Part shown: one piece after another, positions 55,422 through 63,773 of the stretch
How positions within the stretch are numbered: the first letter of the stretch is position 1
How the letters are laid out: each line of letters starts with the position of its first letter
Source: Mycobacterium sp.
GTDB lineage: Bacteria > Actinomycetota > Actinomycetes > Mycobacteriales > Mycobacteriaceae
NCBI GenBank assembly: GCA_003987775.1
Contig: RXJD01000031.1
Span: 1 to 64,000, forward strand
Length of the DNA stretch: 64,000 nucleotides
Direction of reading: 5' to 3'
Position numbers and translations under genes: made by a program
The notes under the pieces: model-generated
What the model was told of the DNA's origin: nothing
The model's database searches: none
Seen by the model: only the letters and a program-made list of their open reading frames with translations

Positions 55422-56879
55422 CTAGGCAGGAACTTCACTTCGGTCGCCGCTCCACAGGGTGTGGAACTTCTTGCCGGACTCCTCATCGGTGCGCCCGTAA
55501 GTGTGCGCACCGAAGAAGTCGCGCAGGCCCTGGGTCAGCGCGGCGGGAAGCCGTTCGGTGCGCAATCCGTCGTAGTAGGACAGCGCCGAGGAGAATCCCG
55601 GAATGGGGATACCCAACTGGGTCGCGGTCACCACCACCCGCCGCCAGCTGTCGATGGCCGCTTCGATCGCGCTGCGGAAATAGGGGGCCACGATCAGGGA
55701 CGGCAGGTCGGGGTCCTCGTCGAATGCCTCCTTGATGCGGTTGAGGAACTTGGCCCGGATGATGCAGCCGCCGCGCCAGATGGTCGCCAGGTCACCCGGC
55801 GTGATATCCCAGTCGTATTCGGCACTGCCGGCCTGAATCTGGTTGAAACCCTGCGCGTAGGCGATGATCTTCGAGGCGTAGAGCGCCTGCCGGACGTCCT
55901 CGGTGAACTGTGCTGCATCGCTCGGCTTGTCACCCAGTTCACCGGAGGCCAGGCCCGTCGTCGCCTTGCGTTGGGCCACCGAACCCGAGAGCGCGCGTGC
56001 GAACACTGCCTCTGCGATGCCCGTCACCGGCACGCCGAGGTCGAGCGCCGACTTCACCGTCCAGCGGCCGGTGCCCTTCTGTTCGGCCTCGTCGACGATG
56101 ACGTCGACCAGTGGCTTACCGGTCCTGGCGTCGGTCTGACGCAGCACCTGCGCGGTGATCTCGACGAGGAAGCTATCCAGATCACCGGAGTTCCATTCGT
56201 CGAAAACGTCGGCGATCTCGCCCGCCGACTTGCCCAGACCGTCGCGCAGCAGTTGATACGCCTCGCCGATCAGCTGCATGTCGGAGTACTCGATGCCGTT
56301 GTGCACCATCTTGACGAAGTGGCCCGCACCGTCGGGGCCGATGTGCGTGCAGCAGGGCACGCCGTCGACGTGCGCGGAGATCTCCTCGAGCAGCGGGCCG
56401 AGCGACTCGTAGGACTCGGCGGGTCCGCCGGGCATGATCGACGGCCCGTTCAGCGCGCCTTCCTCGCCACCGGAGATGCCGGCGCCGACGAAGTGCAGAC
56501 CACGCTCACGAATCGCCTTCTCCCGGCGAATGGTGTCGGTGTACAACGCGTTGCCACCGTCGATGATGATGTCGCCCTCTTCCATGGCGTCGGCGAGCTC
56601 ATTGATGACGGCGTCGGTGGGGTCGCCGGCCTTGACCATGATGATGACCCTGCGCGGCTTTTCCAGTGCGGCAAGGAATTCCGGGATCGTCTCACTACGT
56701 ACGAAGTTGCCGTCGGAGCCGTGCTCGTCCAGCAGCGCGTCCGTCTTGGCCACCGACCGGTTGTGCAGCGCCACGGTGTAGCCATGCCGGGCGAAGTTGC
56801 GGGCCAGGTTCGATCCCATCACGGCCAGCCCCGTCACACCGATCTGTGCGGTCGCGGTCTTCGAATCCGACGAACTCAT
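55422..56879 (-). CDS. gnd1: 6-phosphogluconate dehydrogenase, decarboxylating
   Basis: The 485-residue enzyme has the NADP-binding Rossmann motif GVTGLAVMGSNLARNFARHG, the substrate-binding SGGEEGALNGPSIMPGG, and the catalytic Lys/Asn segment KMVHNGIEYSDMQLIGEAYQ. A large helical C-terminal domain with GTGRWTVKSALDLGVPVTGI follows, matching the long-chain class. It oxidises 6-phosphogluconate to ribulose-5-phosphate in the pentose phosphate pathway, giving NADPH. It matches Mtb Rv1844c. ATG 56879. Upstream, AAACCTAGG and AAACCTGGG lie in tandem (56921-56938), possibly part of the promoter. Confidence 0.96.
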   Translation of the reverse strand: MSSSDSKTATAQIGVTGLAVMGSNLARNFARHGYTVALHNRSVAKTDALLDEHGSDGNFVRSETIPEFLAALEKPRRVIIMVKAGDPTDAVINELADAMEEGDIIIDGGNALYTDTIRREKAIRERGLHFVGAGISGGEEGALNGPSIMPGGPAESYESLGPLLEEISAHVDGVPCCTHIGPDGAGHFVKMVHNGIEYSDMQLIGEAYQLLRDGLGKSAGEIADVFDEWNSGDLDSFLVEITAQVLRQTDARTGKPLVDVIVDEAEQKGTGRWTVKSALDLGVPVTGIAEAVFARALSGSVAQRKATTGLASGELGDKPSDAAQFTEDVRQALYASKIIAYAQGFNQIQAGSAEYDWDITPGDLATIWRGGCIIRAKFLNRIKEAFDEDPDLPSLIVAPYFRSAIEAAIDSWRRVVVTATQLGIPIPGFSSALSYYDGLRTERLPAALTQGLRDFFGAHTYGRTDEESGKKFHTLWSGDRSEVPA

Positions 56880-56991
56880 GTCCTGCCTCTCAGTCGGGCC
56901 CAGCAGTGGGAGAACCGGGAAAACCTAGGAAACCTGGGAAATACTGTCGCACAGCGGCCGCGCCGGCGTTCCACGACGCTCGGCTGGGTGC

Positions 56992-57942
56992 CTACGAGGC
57001 GACCAACCGGTGCAGCTCCGTGAGCCACGGTACGGCCAGTGCGATCGTGGGCACCACCAGCACTGCCGCGGCGGTCAGGTACGCGCCTGCCGACAGCAGC
57101 GGGCTGTTGCCCCGGCCGGAGAGCCGCCGGACCCGCAATACGGTGCTGGGTCCTCCCGCCGCCAGTGCACCCGAGGGTGCGCGACCGGAAGCACAGGCCA
57201 CCAGGGCGCGGGCCAGGGGAGTGCGACCCACCGTGCGCACCGCGGCATCATCGGCCAGCAGCTCCACCAGCAATTGCACGGCACCCAGCGCGTTCGCGCT
57301 GCGCACCAGGCGTGGGAACGCGGCATGCACGGCCGTGAACGCTTCCAGCACCAGGTCGTGGCGGGCCCGCAGGTGAGCCCGCTCGTGGGAGAGGATGGCA
57401 GCGACTTCGGTGTCGGCGAGTGTTTCCAGTGCGCCTTCACTGACCACGACCCGGCTGCGCACCCCGGGCAGGCAGTAGGCGAGGGGTTGCTTGACGTCTA
57501 GGACCCGCAGGTCACGGGCCTTGGCGCAGGGCTGGCACAGGGCGGAATCATGGCTGACGCCAACCAGGTCGACAACCATCCGATGGTGCGCGCGGCGCCG
57601 CCGGGTGGCGATGGCCACCCGCACCACGGCCACCATCAGGCGCGCCCCTACCAGCACGGTCAGTGCGAAGACGGTCACGTAGGCAGCCCACAGCGGCCAG
57701 CCCAGGCGACTCTCGGCATCGACGATGCCGGCGGTCGGCCGCCCGTCCGGGCCGGGCATCAGCAACCGGCTGGCGATGGCGATACCGGCACTGAAAGTGG
57801 ACAGCACCGCCGCGAGCGCGACCGCCTGCCAGAGCACCATGGCGGCCCGGGGAGCCCGCAGCGGCCACTTCGCGCGGGACAGGACTGCCGGTGTCGGCCC
57901 AGCCAGCAGCACCGCAAGGATGGTGAAGGCCAGCGCAGACAC
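56992..57942 (-). CDS. BlaR1/MecR1-like M56 zinc metallopeptidase (Rv1845c type)
   Basis: The 316-residue membrane protein has about four hydrophobic segments (MSALAFTILAVLLAGPTPAV; MVLWQAVALAAVLSTFSAGI; WAAYVTVFALTVLVGARLMV; a C-terminal one) and the zinc protease motif HERAH in LSHERAHLRARHD. The extracellular penicillin-binding sensor domain of staphylococcal BlaR1 is missing, as in Mtb Rv1845c. It is encoded directly downstream of the BlaI repressor gene (14 bases apart) and probably releases BlaI from DNA by proteolysis in response to cell-wall or respiratory stress. The inducing signal is inferred from the Mtb system. Confidence 0.93.
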   Translation of the reverse strand: MSALAFTILAVLLAGPTPAVLSRAKWPLRAPRAAMVLWQAVALAAVLSTFSAGIAIASRLLMPGPDGRPTAGIVDAESRLGWPLWAAYVTVFALTVLVGARLMVAVVRVAIATRRRRAHHRMVVDLVGVSHDSALCQPCAKARDLRVLDVKQPLAYCLPGVRSRVVVSEGALETLADTEVAAILSHERAHLRARHDLVLEAFTAVHAAFPRLVRSANALGAVQLLVELLADDAAVRTVGRTPLARALVACASGRAPSGALAAGGPSTVLRVRRLSGRGNSPLLSAGAYLTAAAVLVVPTIALAVPWLTELHRLVAS

Positions 57943-57956
57943 GCTGTAATTCTCCC

Positions 57957-58373
57957 TCAGTCGTCGGCCGGAGGTCCAGCAGATAGCGAATTGCGTTGGT
58001 TTGCTTCGAGTTCGGCGAGCGCCCGGCGCAGCGCATCGGCCTCATCCGCACCCACCCGCTCGACGAAGTGCACCAGCGCCGCCTGACGACTGCCGGAGTC
58101 CTCGGCCTGGGCAAGCGCGTCGACCATCAACCCGGCCACCAGTTCGTCGCGCCCGTGCACCGGCGCATATCGATGGGCCCTGTCATCCCGGATCTGGGAC
58201 ACCAGGTTCTTCTTCGCCAACCGTTGCAGCACGGTCATGACGGTCGTGTAGGCCAGGTCGCGCTGCGCCGACAACGCCTCGTGCACCTGGCGAACAGTCT
58301 GAGGTTCCGGCGTGGACCAGAGGTGGTCCATCACCGCGCGTTCTAAATCCCCCAGCCGCGTCAGCTTGGCCAT
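57957..58373 (-). CDS. blaI: BlaI/MecI-family transcriptional repressor (Rv1846c type)
   Basis: The 138-residue protein has the BlaI winged helix at its N-terminus (MAKLTRLGDLERAVMDHLWS, QTVRQVHEALSAQRDLAYTT, VMTVLQRLAKKNLV) and a helical dimerisation C-terminus. It is the same length as Mtb BlaI. In Mtb BlaI represses blaC, its own operon and ATP synthase genes until beta-lactam stress inactivates it. A TACnAC...GTnGTA element 40 bases upstream of its start probably is its own operator. It lies divergently from the Rv1847-like thioesterase gene. Confidence 0.94.
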   Translation of the reverse strand: MAKLTRLGDLERAVMDHLWSTPEPQTVRQVHEALSAQRDLAYTTVMTVLQRLAKKNLVSQIRDDRAHRYAPVHGRDELVAGLMVDALAQAEDSGSRQAALVHFVERVGADEADALRRALAELEANQRNSLSAGPPADD

Positions 58374-58412
58374 AGTTCATCTCCTGAGCGTTAGAACCAG
58401 CGTACTCCGGCT

Positions 58413-58429
58413 TACTACCGAGTGTCGTA
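58413..58429. promoter_or_regulatory. Putative BlaI operator
   Basis: TACTACCGAGTGTCGTA is a 17-bp interrupted dyad with half-sites TACnAC and GTnGTA, the pattern of BlaI/MecI operators. It lies about 40 bases upstream of the blaI start on the minus strand, consistent with autorepression. Confidence 0.55.
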
Positions 58430-58469
58430 CCCATCGGGCCGTCGATTCATCACACTACGCAACCGACGC

Positions 58470-58499
58470 TTGCGAAATTAGGGCAGCCTTGCCTATGCT
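58470..58499 (+). promoter_or_regulatory. Promoter with overlapping IdeR iron box
   Basis: TTGCGA (58470-58475) and TATGCT (58494-58499) are spaced 18 bases and make a good promoter for the plus-strand gene. Between them and overlapping the -10, TTAGGGCAGCCTTGCCTAT (58478-58496) matches the IdeR consensus TTAGGNNAGNCTNNCCTAA at every defined position but the last. From memory the Rv1846c-Rv1847 gap of Mtb also carries IdeR sites. Repression by iron-loaded IdeR is expected. Confidence 0.75.
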
Positions 58500-58567
58500 G
58501 AACCCGGTCGAGCGAAGACGGCAGCGGAGAGTCCTGAGGGCTGCAGCGACCCCGCGCCTCCTCGATC

Positions 58568-58600
58568 GGCGAGCCCCGTGCCATGCGTACGGGGCTCGCC
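58568..58600. terminator. Perfect 12-bp GC hairpin upstream of the thioesterase gene
   Basis: GGCGAGCCCCGT (58568-58579) and ACGGGGCTCGCC (58589-58600) pair perfectly around a 9-base loop. No U-run follows on either strand. It lies between the IdeR-controlled promoter and the gene start, so in the mRNA it is a leader hairpin and could act as an attenuator, a stabiliser or a site of unknown use. Confidence 0.6.
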
Positions 58601-58641
58601 TGTCTTCAGGGACCGTTGCACCAATGGTGTAGACACAAAGC

Positions 58642-59043
58642 GTGTCATCAGCGCCCGAGCAGGAATTTGTTGCAGCGTTCGACAATGAACTGGGTCTGCA
58701 ATTCACCGAACTGACCCCTGACAGCGCCCGCGCGCAACTGGAGGTCAAGCCGAAGTTGCTGCAGCCGATGGGCCTGGTCCACGGCGGCGTCTACTGCTCC
58801 ATGGTCGAAAGCATGGCCAGCGTGGCCGCCTACACCTGGCTGGCCGCCAACGGCGGCGGCAATGTGGTGGGGGTCAACAACAACACCGACTTTCTGCGCG
58901 CCATCAAGTCGGGCATGGTCTACGGCAAGGCCGAACCGATCCACCGCGGCCGTCGCCAGCAGCTGTGGCTGGTCACCATCACCGACGAGGACGACCGACT
59001 CGTAGCGCGGGGTCAGGTGCGTCTGCAGAACCTCGAGGCCTGA
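58642..59043 (+). CDS. PaaI-type hotdog thioesterase (Rv1847 type)
   Basis: The 133-residue protein has the hotdog-fold motif LLQPMGLVHGGVYCSMVESM, with the catalytic region QPMGLVHGG and the following helix, and VVGVNNNTDFLRAIKSGMVY. Members hydrolyse acyl-CoA or aryl-CoA esters. The substrate is unknown. GTG start (MSSAPEQEFVAAFDNELGL). An IdeR box and a strong hairpin lie upstream, suggesting iron-regulated expression. In Mtb the urease genes follow Rv1847. Here a permease and PPE genes do instead, so the gene order diverges after this point. Confidence 0.92.
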   Translation: MSSAPEQEFVAAFDNELGLQFTELTPDSARAQLEVKPKLLQPMGLVHGGVYCSMVESMASVAAYTWLAANGGGNVVGVNNNTDFLRAIKSGMVYGKAEPIHRGRRQQLWLVTITDEDDRLVARGQVRLQNLEA

Positions 59044-59050
59044 CCGGCAC

Positions 59051-60586
59051 TCACGGCACCGGGATCGCGTCGGCGTAGGGCGCATCGCTCTTGGTGTGCG
59101 CCCGGGTGGTGGCCATGTAGAGCAGCCCGAAGCCGATCACCAGTCCGGCCATCAGCAAGACGACGTAGTTGTCGTACCAGGGCGCGTCGGGGGAACGGGG
59201 CCAGCAGATGTTCGCGATCGCGGCGACGCCGTAGCCCAGTGCACCGATGTTGACCGGCAGTCCCCACCGGCCCAAGCGGTAGTTACCCGAAGGCTGCCAG
59301 CCCTTGGCCCGTGCCCGCAGGGCCGCCAGCACCACCATCTGAAACCCGAGGTACACGCCGACCGTTCCGAAGCTGACCAGTTTGTTGAGTGGATGCTCGG
59401 AGACGATCGTCCCGATGATCAGCCCCGCCGGGATGATGACGGCGGCCAGCAGGGAGTACGGCGGTACGTGCCGCTTGTGGTCGAACCGCGCCAGCAAACG
59501 GGAACCCAGGATCATGTCGTCGCGGCCGTAGGAGAAGATCAGCCGGCTGGCAGCGGCCTGCAGGCTCAGCGCGCAGGACACGAACGAGATCAGCACGATG
59601 CCGAGCACGACCCGGGACCCGAGGTCGCCGAACGCCGAACTCAGCACGGTCGAGATCGGGTTCGTGTCCTCACCGCGGATCACCGCGCCGAAGTCGGTGA
59701 CCGACAGCACCAGGCTCAGGCAGACGAATGTGGAGGCCGCACCACCGATATAGATGGTGCGACGCATCGCCTTGGGGATCTGGATTCCGGGGTTGCGGAC
59801 CTCCTCGGCGACATCGCCACACGCCTCGAAGCCGAAGAACTGGTAGAGACCGATGAGGCTCGCGGCCAGAAACGCATAGAGAAAGCTGTGGTCACCCTGC
59901 GCGCCGAAGCTGTGGAACAGCACGCCCAGCCCGTGGTGCCGGTGTGTGAATAGCAGCCAGATGCCGACCACCAGGGCGCCGATCAGTTCGGCGGTGAAAC
60001 CGAAGATCGCGAAGTAGCCGAGAATCTTGGTGCCGGTCAGGTTGATCAGCGTGGCGACGGCCAAAACCGCCAGCGCACAATAGATCTTGGCCTGCGCCGT
60101 CGGCCGGAAGCCGACCATGGCGGCCAGGTACGGTCCCGCCCCGAAGGCGGCGTCCGCGATGAGCGCCAGCAGGCAGAAGATGTATACCCAGCCGGTCATC
60201 CACGCCCATTTGCGGCCCCACAACCGGCGCGCCCACGGGTAGACCCCGCCGGCCACCGGAAATTGAGCGACCACTTCGCTGAAAACCAGCGCGACGAGCA
60301 TCTGCCCCGCGCCGACGATGAGCAGGCTCCAGATCATCGCCGGCCCCGCGGTGGCCAGCGCGAACGCAAACACCGTGTAGATGCCGACGACGGGGGACAG
60401 GTAGGTGAAGCCCAGGGAGAAGTTGGCCCATGGGCTCATGTCCCGCCGGAACTCCGAGGAGAACCCGAGCGCTTCGAGTTGAGCCTGATCGGCATCCTCG
60501 GCCGGGTGTTCCCGTCCGTTCTGCGCGTGCGGCGCTTCGGCCGCCACCTCACTTTGCGCGGGTTTCCCCGTACCAGCGAACACCAC
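59051..60586 (-). CDS. APC-superfamily amino acid/polyamine permease
   Basis: From the GTG at 60586 (GGGAGG eight bases upstream) the protein is 511 residues with about twelve hydrophobic segments. These include WANFSLGFTYLSPVVGIYTV, FSEVVAQFPVAGGVYPWARR (the APC consensus near TM2) and FGFEACGDVAEEVRNPGIQI in the loop after TM6. It belongs to the amino acid-polyamine-organocation superfamily, nearest to GABA/putrescine-type transporters. The nearby agmatinase-like gene at the window end makes an arginine or polyamine substrate plausible, which is inference. A longer ATG start at 60637 lies 9 bases after the PPE stop and is the alternative. Confidence 0.88.
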   Translation of the reverse strand: MVFAGTGKPAQSEVAAEAPHAQNGREHPAEDADQAQLEALGFSSEFRRDMSPWANFSLGFTYLSPVVGIYTVFAFALATAGPAMIWSLLIVGAGQMLVALVFSEVVAQFPVAGGVYPWARRLWGRKWAWMTGWVYIFCLLALIADAAFGAGPYLAAMVGFRPTAQAKIYCALAVLAVATLINLTGTKILGYFAIFGFTAELIGALVVGIWLLFTHRHHGLGVLFHSFGAQGDHSFLYAFLAASLIGLYQFFGFEACGDVAEEVRNPGIQIPKAMRRTIYIGGAASTFVCLSLVLSVTDFGAVIRGEDTNPISTVLSSAFGDLGSRVVLGIVLISFVSCALSLQAAASRLIFSYGRDDMILGSRLLARFDHKRHVPPYSLLAAVIIPAGLIIGTIVSEHPLNKLVSFGTVGVYLGFQMVVLAALRARAKGWQPSGNYRLGRWGLPVNIGALGYGVAAIANICWPRSPDAPWYDNYVVLLMAGLVIGFGLLYMATTRAHTKSDAPYADAIPVP

Positions 60587-60645
60587 GATATCGACCTCCC
60601 ATCGTTGAGATTTCAAAGTTTCTGCGCCATAGAGCATTTGGTCGG

Positions 60646-61980
60646 CTACCTATCCGTTGCCTCCTGGATCAGCGTCGCCGCCGTGCGCTTGAGCACGTCC
60701 CGCTGCCGCGCCACATCGGCTACCGCACGCCGCAGTTGATTGAGCTCGTCCCGCTCGCTGAGCGCACCGTCCTCCGGGCGGTCCTGAGGCAGGCACGGAT
60801 CGCTCGCGATGGCCGGGACCACCTTGTGGCGCAACCGGGAACGCGGCTGTTCGCCTCTCGGTGCGTTGACCACGCTGGCCACCGGACCTCCGAATGCCGG
60901 CATGCCGCCGAAGTACGTCGCTCCTGCGCCCGCCGGGACGCCCTCGAAACCACCGGCGGGCAGTGCCGTTGCGGTCAGGCGCACGGCCGGCGCATTACCC
61001 CACGACGACGGCACGGACAACGTGCCGACGCTCATTGCCTCACCCAGGCCGGCTGACGCTCCGGCGCCGGCACTGCCGACCGGCGCGGCGGTGGCCGGTG
61101 TGGTGATATCCGAAGCGGCTGCTGCAACCGGCGCGCTGAGCGAGTCGGCCAGCGGGTTGAAGGCCACCGCGATCATCGGCGCTGCCGTCAGCAAGACACC
61201 GGAAATGGCGAAATTCACCCCGTAGGAGAGGATTCCCAGGCCCAGGGTGTCCTCACTGGCCTGCTCGAATGCCTGGACCGGATAGCTGTTGAAGAAGTCG
61301 AGCAACGCGTTGGATCCGGGAAATGTGCCGGTGGCGAGTTGATTGAGCAGATCGGGCACCGCCCCCAGTTGGGCGGCCGTCGACTGAGTCGGGGTCGCCG
61401 CGGCTTGACCGACCGCCGCGGCTTGGGTGGCCGCTCCGGACGGGTTGGTGTTCTGTTGTGGCGAAGTGAACGGCGACAACGTCGTCGCGGCCGCCGAGGC
61501 GCCCGCATAGCCGAGCATCGCCGCCGTGTCCTGCGCCCACATCCGGGCGTACTGCGCCTCGGTGGCCGCGATCGCCGCCGCGTTCTGCCCCAGGACGTCG
61601 CTGTCGACCAGGGCCGCCAGCAGCGCCCGGTTCACCTCGATTTCAGCCGGCGGCACGGTGGCGGCGAAAGCGGCTTCGTACGCCGCGACTGCTGCGCCCA
61701 GCTGGGCGGCGGTCTGCTCGGCCTGCCCAGCCGTCGCGCTGATCCAGGACACATAGATGGCCGCCGCGGCGGCCATCGATGCCGACGACGCGCCCACCCA
61801 CGGACCACCGGTCAGCTCCGCGATCACCGCGGAATAGGAGGCTGCGGTCGCCTTCAACTCGGCCGCCAACGACGACCAGGCCGCTGCCGCCGTCACGAGT
61901 GACCCGGAACCGGCGCCGGCATACATCCGACCGGAATTGATCTCCGGCGCCAGAGCCGCAAAATCGAGGACCGGCGTCAC
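60646..61980 (-). CDS. PPE-SVP protein with coiled-coil C-terminal tail (copy A)
   Basis: The 444-residue product (GTG start) begins [20 protein letters not shown], has GPWVG at the WxG turn, AQDTAAMLGYAGAS, and the SVP motif (GTLSVPSSW). After a basic stretch (PRGEQPRSRLRHK) it ends in a 37-residue charged helix with Leu heptads (SERDELNQLRRAVADVARQR onward), unlike the usual PPE-SVP end. The preceding gene on this strand (61977) has the same kind of end, and the two overlap by 4 bases (GTGA), so they are duplicated, coupled genes. No PE partner is encoded with them. Confidence 0.9.
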   Translation of the reverse strand: MTPVLDFAALAPEINSGRMYAGAGSGSLVTAAAAWSSLAAELKATAASYSAVIAELTGGPWVGASSASMAAAAAIYVSWISATAGQAEQTAAQLGAAVAAYEAAFAATVPPAEIEVNRALLAALVDSDVLGQNAAAIAATEAQYARMWAQDTAAMLGYAGASAAATTLSPFTSPQQNTNPSGAATQAAAVGQAAATPTQSTAAQLGAVPDLLNQLATGTFPGSNALLDFFNSYPVQAFEQASEDTLGLGILSYGVNFAISGVLLTAAPMIAVAFNPLADSLSAPVAAAASDITTPATAAPVGSAGAGASAGLGEAMSVGTLSVPSSWGNAPAVRLTATALPAGGFEGVPAGAGATYFGGMPAFGGPVASVVNAPRGEQPRSRLRHKVVPAIASDPCLPQDRPEDGALSERDELNQLRRAVADVARQRDVLKRTAATLIQEATDR

Positions 61981-63305
61981 AGCATCGCTTCCTTGATCAA
62001 CCGGGCCGCCGCATCGCGCTCGCTGGCTAATTCGCCGAGCTCCCTGCGCAATTGGGCCATCTCATCGCGTTCGCGTTCGCTCAGGGCGCTGGCCACGTGG
62101 TGCGGACGTTCCGCACCCGGCGCGACAGGCGGCGGCGCACCGGTTTCGGCCACCCACGGCGGCAGCATCTTGCTGCGCGCGCCCGAGCGGGGGGCGGTCT
62201 CGCTGCCGCCGCGTGGTGAGTTGACCACGCTGCCCACCGGCGGTATCCCGAAGCCGGTGCTTTCCGCTTGCGGTGCGGCGCCGGCGCCTGCGGTGGGCAA
62301 GGCAGCGGCGGCCAGCCGGATATTCGGTGACTCGACCCAGCTCTGCGGCACCGAGAGCTTTCCGACGGTCGCCGCCCCGCCCACGCCGGCTGAAACCGGA
62401 CCTTCCTGCGTACCGGAGCTCACCAATGCCGAGCCGTCCGCGGCACCGGACACGTCCGACGCTGCGGCCGCGGCCGACGCCGGCAGCGCCAACGGGTAGA
62501 GGGAGACGAAGAACGGTGTGATGCCGGAGGCCACGAACGCGAATCCGCTGAATTCCGTTGCCACGTTTCCCACGTCGGTGCCGAATTTGTTGATTGCCAT
62601 GCCCAGCGGGCTGGTCGCGAAGGTGTGTAGCAGGGCAAGTGGGTCGATCGATCCGGGCGTGGCCAGCCCTTGCAGCAGATTGGGTACCGCCGCTATCTGG
62701 GCCAGTGTCGACTGCGCCGTGCCACCCGGGGTCGCGGCCGCCTGACCGACCGCAGCCAGCTGCGTCGCCGTGCCGGACGGGTCGGTGGGTTGCGGTGGCT
62801 CAGTGAACGGCGCAAGAGTGGTTGCGACCGCCGAGGTGGCGGCATAGCCGAACATCGCGGCGGCGTCCTGCGCCCACATCTGGGCGTACTGAGCTTCGGT
62901 GGCCGCGATCGCCGCCGTGTTCTGACCCAGGAGGTTGGTGGCCACCAACGCCGCCAGCAGCGTGCGGTTCACCTCGATCTCCGCGGGCGGCACCGTGGCG
63001 GCGAATGCGGTCTCATAGGCCGCCACCGCCGACTTCAACTGGCCGGCGGTGTGGCCGGCCTGGCCGGCGGTCGAGCTCAGCCAGGACAGGTAGGGCGCAG
63101 CGGTGGCGGTCATCGACGTCGCCGACGGGCCGGTCCACAGCCCCCCGGTGAGCTCGGCGATCACCGCCCGGTAGGCGGAAACGGTCGAATCCAGTTCGGC
63201 CGCCAGCCCCTCCCACGCGGCCGCCGCGGCGACCAACGGCCCCGAGCCGGCACCCGCATACATCCGTCCGGAGTTGATCTCCGGCGGCAACACCGCAAAA
63301 CTCAC
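61977..63305 (-). CDS. PPE-SVP protein with coiled-coil C-terminal tail (copy B)
   Basis: The 442-residue product (GTG start, AGGGGG about 7 bases upstream) begins [20 protein letters not shown] and has GLWTG, AQDAAAMFGYAATS and the SVP motif (GKLSVPQSW). It ends in a charged helical tail (SERERDEMAQLRRELGELAS onward). It is a paralogue of the gene that overlaps its 3' end. The first gene of this pair on the minus strand, it is preceded by an AT-richer stretch. I do not see a counterpart at this position in Mtb. Confidence 0.9.
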   Translation of the reverse strand: MSFAVLPPEINSGRMYAGAGSGPLVAAAAAWEGLAAELDSTVSAYRAVIAELTGGLWTGPSATSMTATAAPYLSWLSSTAGQAGHTAGQLKSAVAAYETAFAATVPPAEIEVNRTLLAALVATNLLGQNTAAIAATEAQYAQMWAQDAAAMFGYAATSAVATTLAPFTEPPQPTDPSGTATQLAAVGQAAATPGGTAQSTLAQIAAVPNLLQGLATPGSIDPLALLHTFATSPLGMAINKFGTDVGNVATEFSGFAFVASGITPFFVSLYPLALPASAAAAASDVSGAADGSALVSSGTQEGPVSAGVGGAATVGKLSVPQSWVESPNIRLAAAALPTAGAGAAPQAESTGFGIPPVGSVVNSPRGGSETAPRSGARSKMLPPWVAETGAPPPVAPGAERPHHVASALSERERDEMAQLRRELGELASERDAAARLIKEAML

Positions 63306-63773
63306 CGTTAAAGCCCCCTAACAAGCGGCCCGGTGTGCGCGGACATGGTCGCTGCCGAGAGCGTCCCGAGCGCTGAGACGGCGTGCGAATCGCCGGACCG
63401 CATTCATCGTCGGTCGGCTGGCTGTAATCCCACTGGTTAATAGCTGCAAATTTGCTGCGGATACGTTATTTCGTTTGCTGGATTGCAATTTCGGCTTTGC
63501 TTCTCCACCGTCGGCAAGACCGGGCTGGCGGGTGGCGGACGAGCAGGGCCCGGTTCGGTACGTCGGCTATAACTGCACGAAATATCAATCTTGACTGGAG
63601 CATTAAGTTGGATCGGCGCCATGCCGCCGGGGGCGGCAACCCATTCGGTACCGCCCCCGGCGAGGAGAGAAGAGCGGTCGGTACCGACCCGCCTCCGACT
63701 TTCAACCAAAGTAGCCAGCAGAAGCAGAAAGACCGCTATCGAATTTGCCCTTTACATCTGGGCAAGCTTAATT
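63306..63773 (-). other. Gap between the agmatinase-like gene and the PPE pair, with strong hairpin
   Basis: No gene is supported. The part around 63420-63490 is AT-rich (TTAATAGCTGCAAATTTGCT) and is the probable promoter region for the PPE pair. CGCCGGGGGCGG (63625-63636) and CCGCCCCCGGCG (63651-63662) form a perfect 12-bp stem with a 14-base loop, probably the terminator of the agmatinase-like gene, although no U-run follows on the minus strand. Confidence 0.55.
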
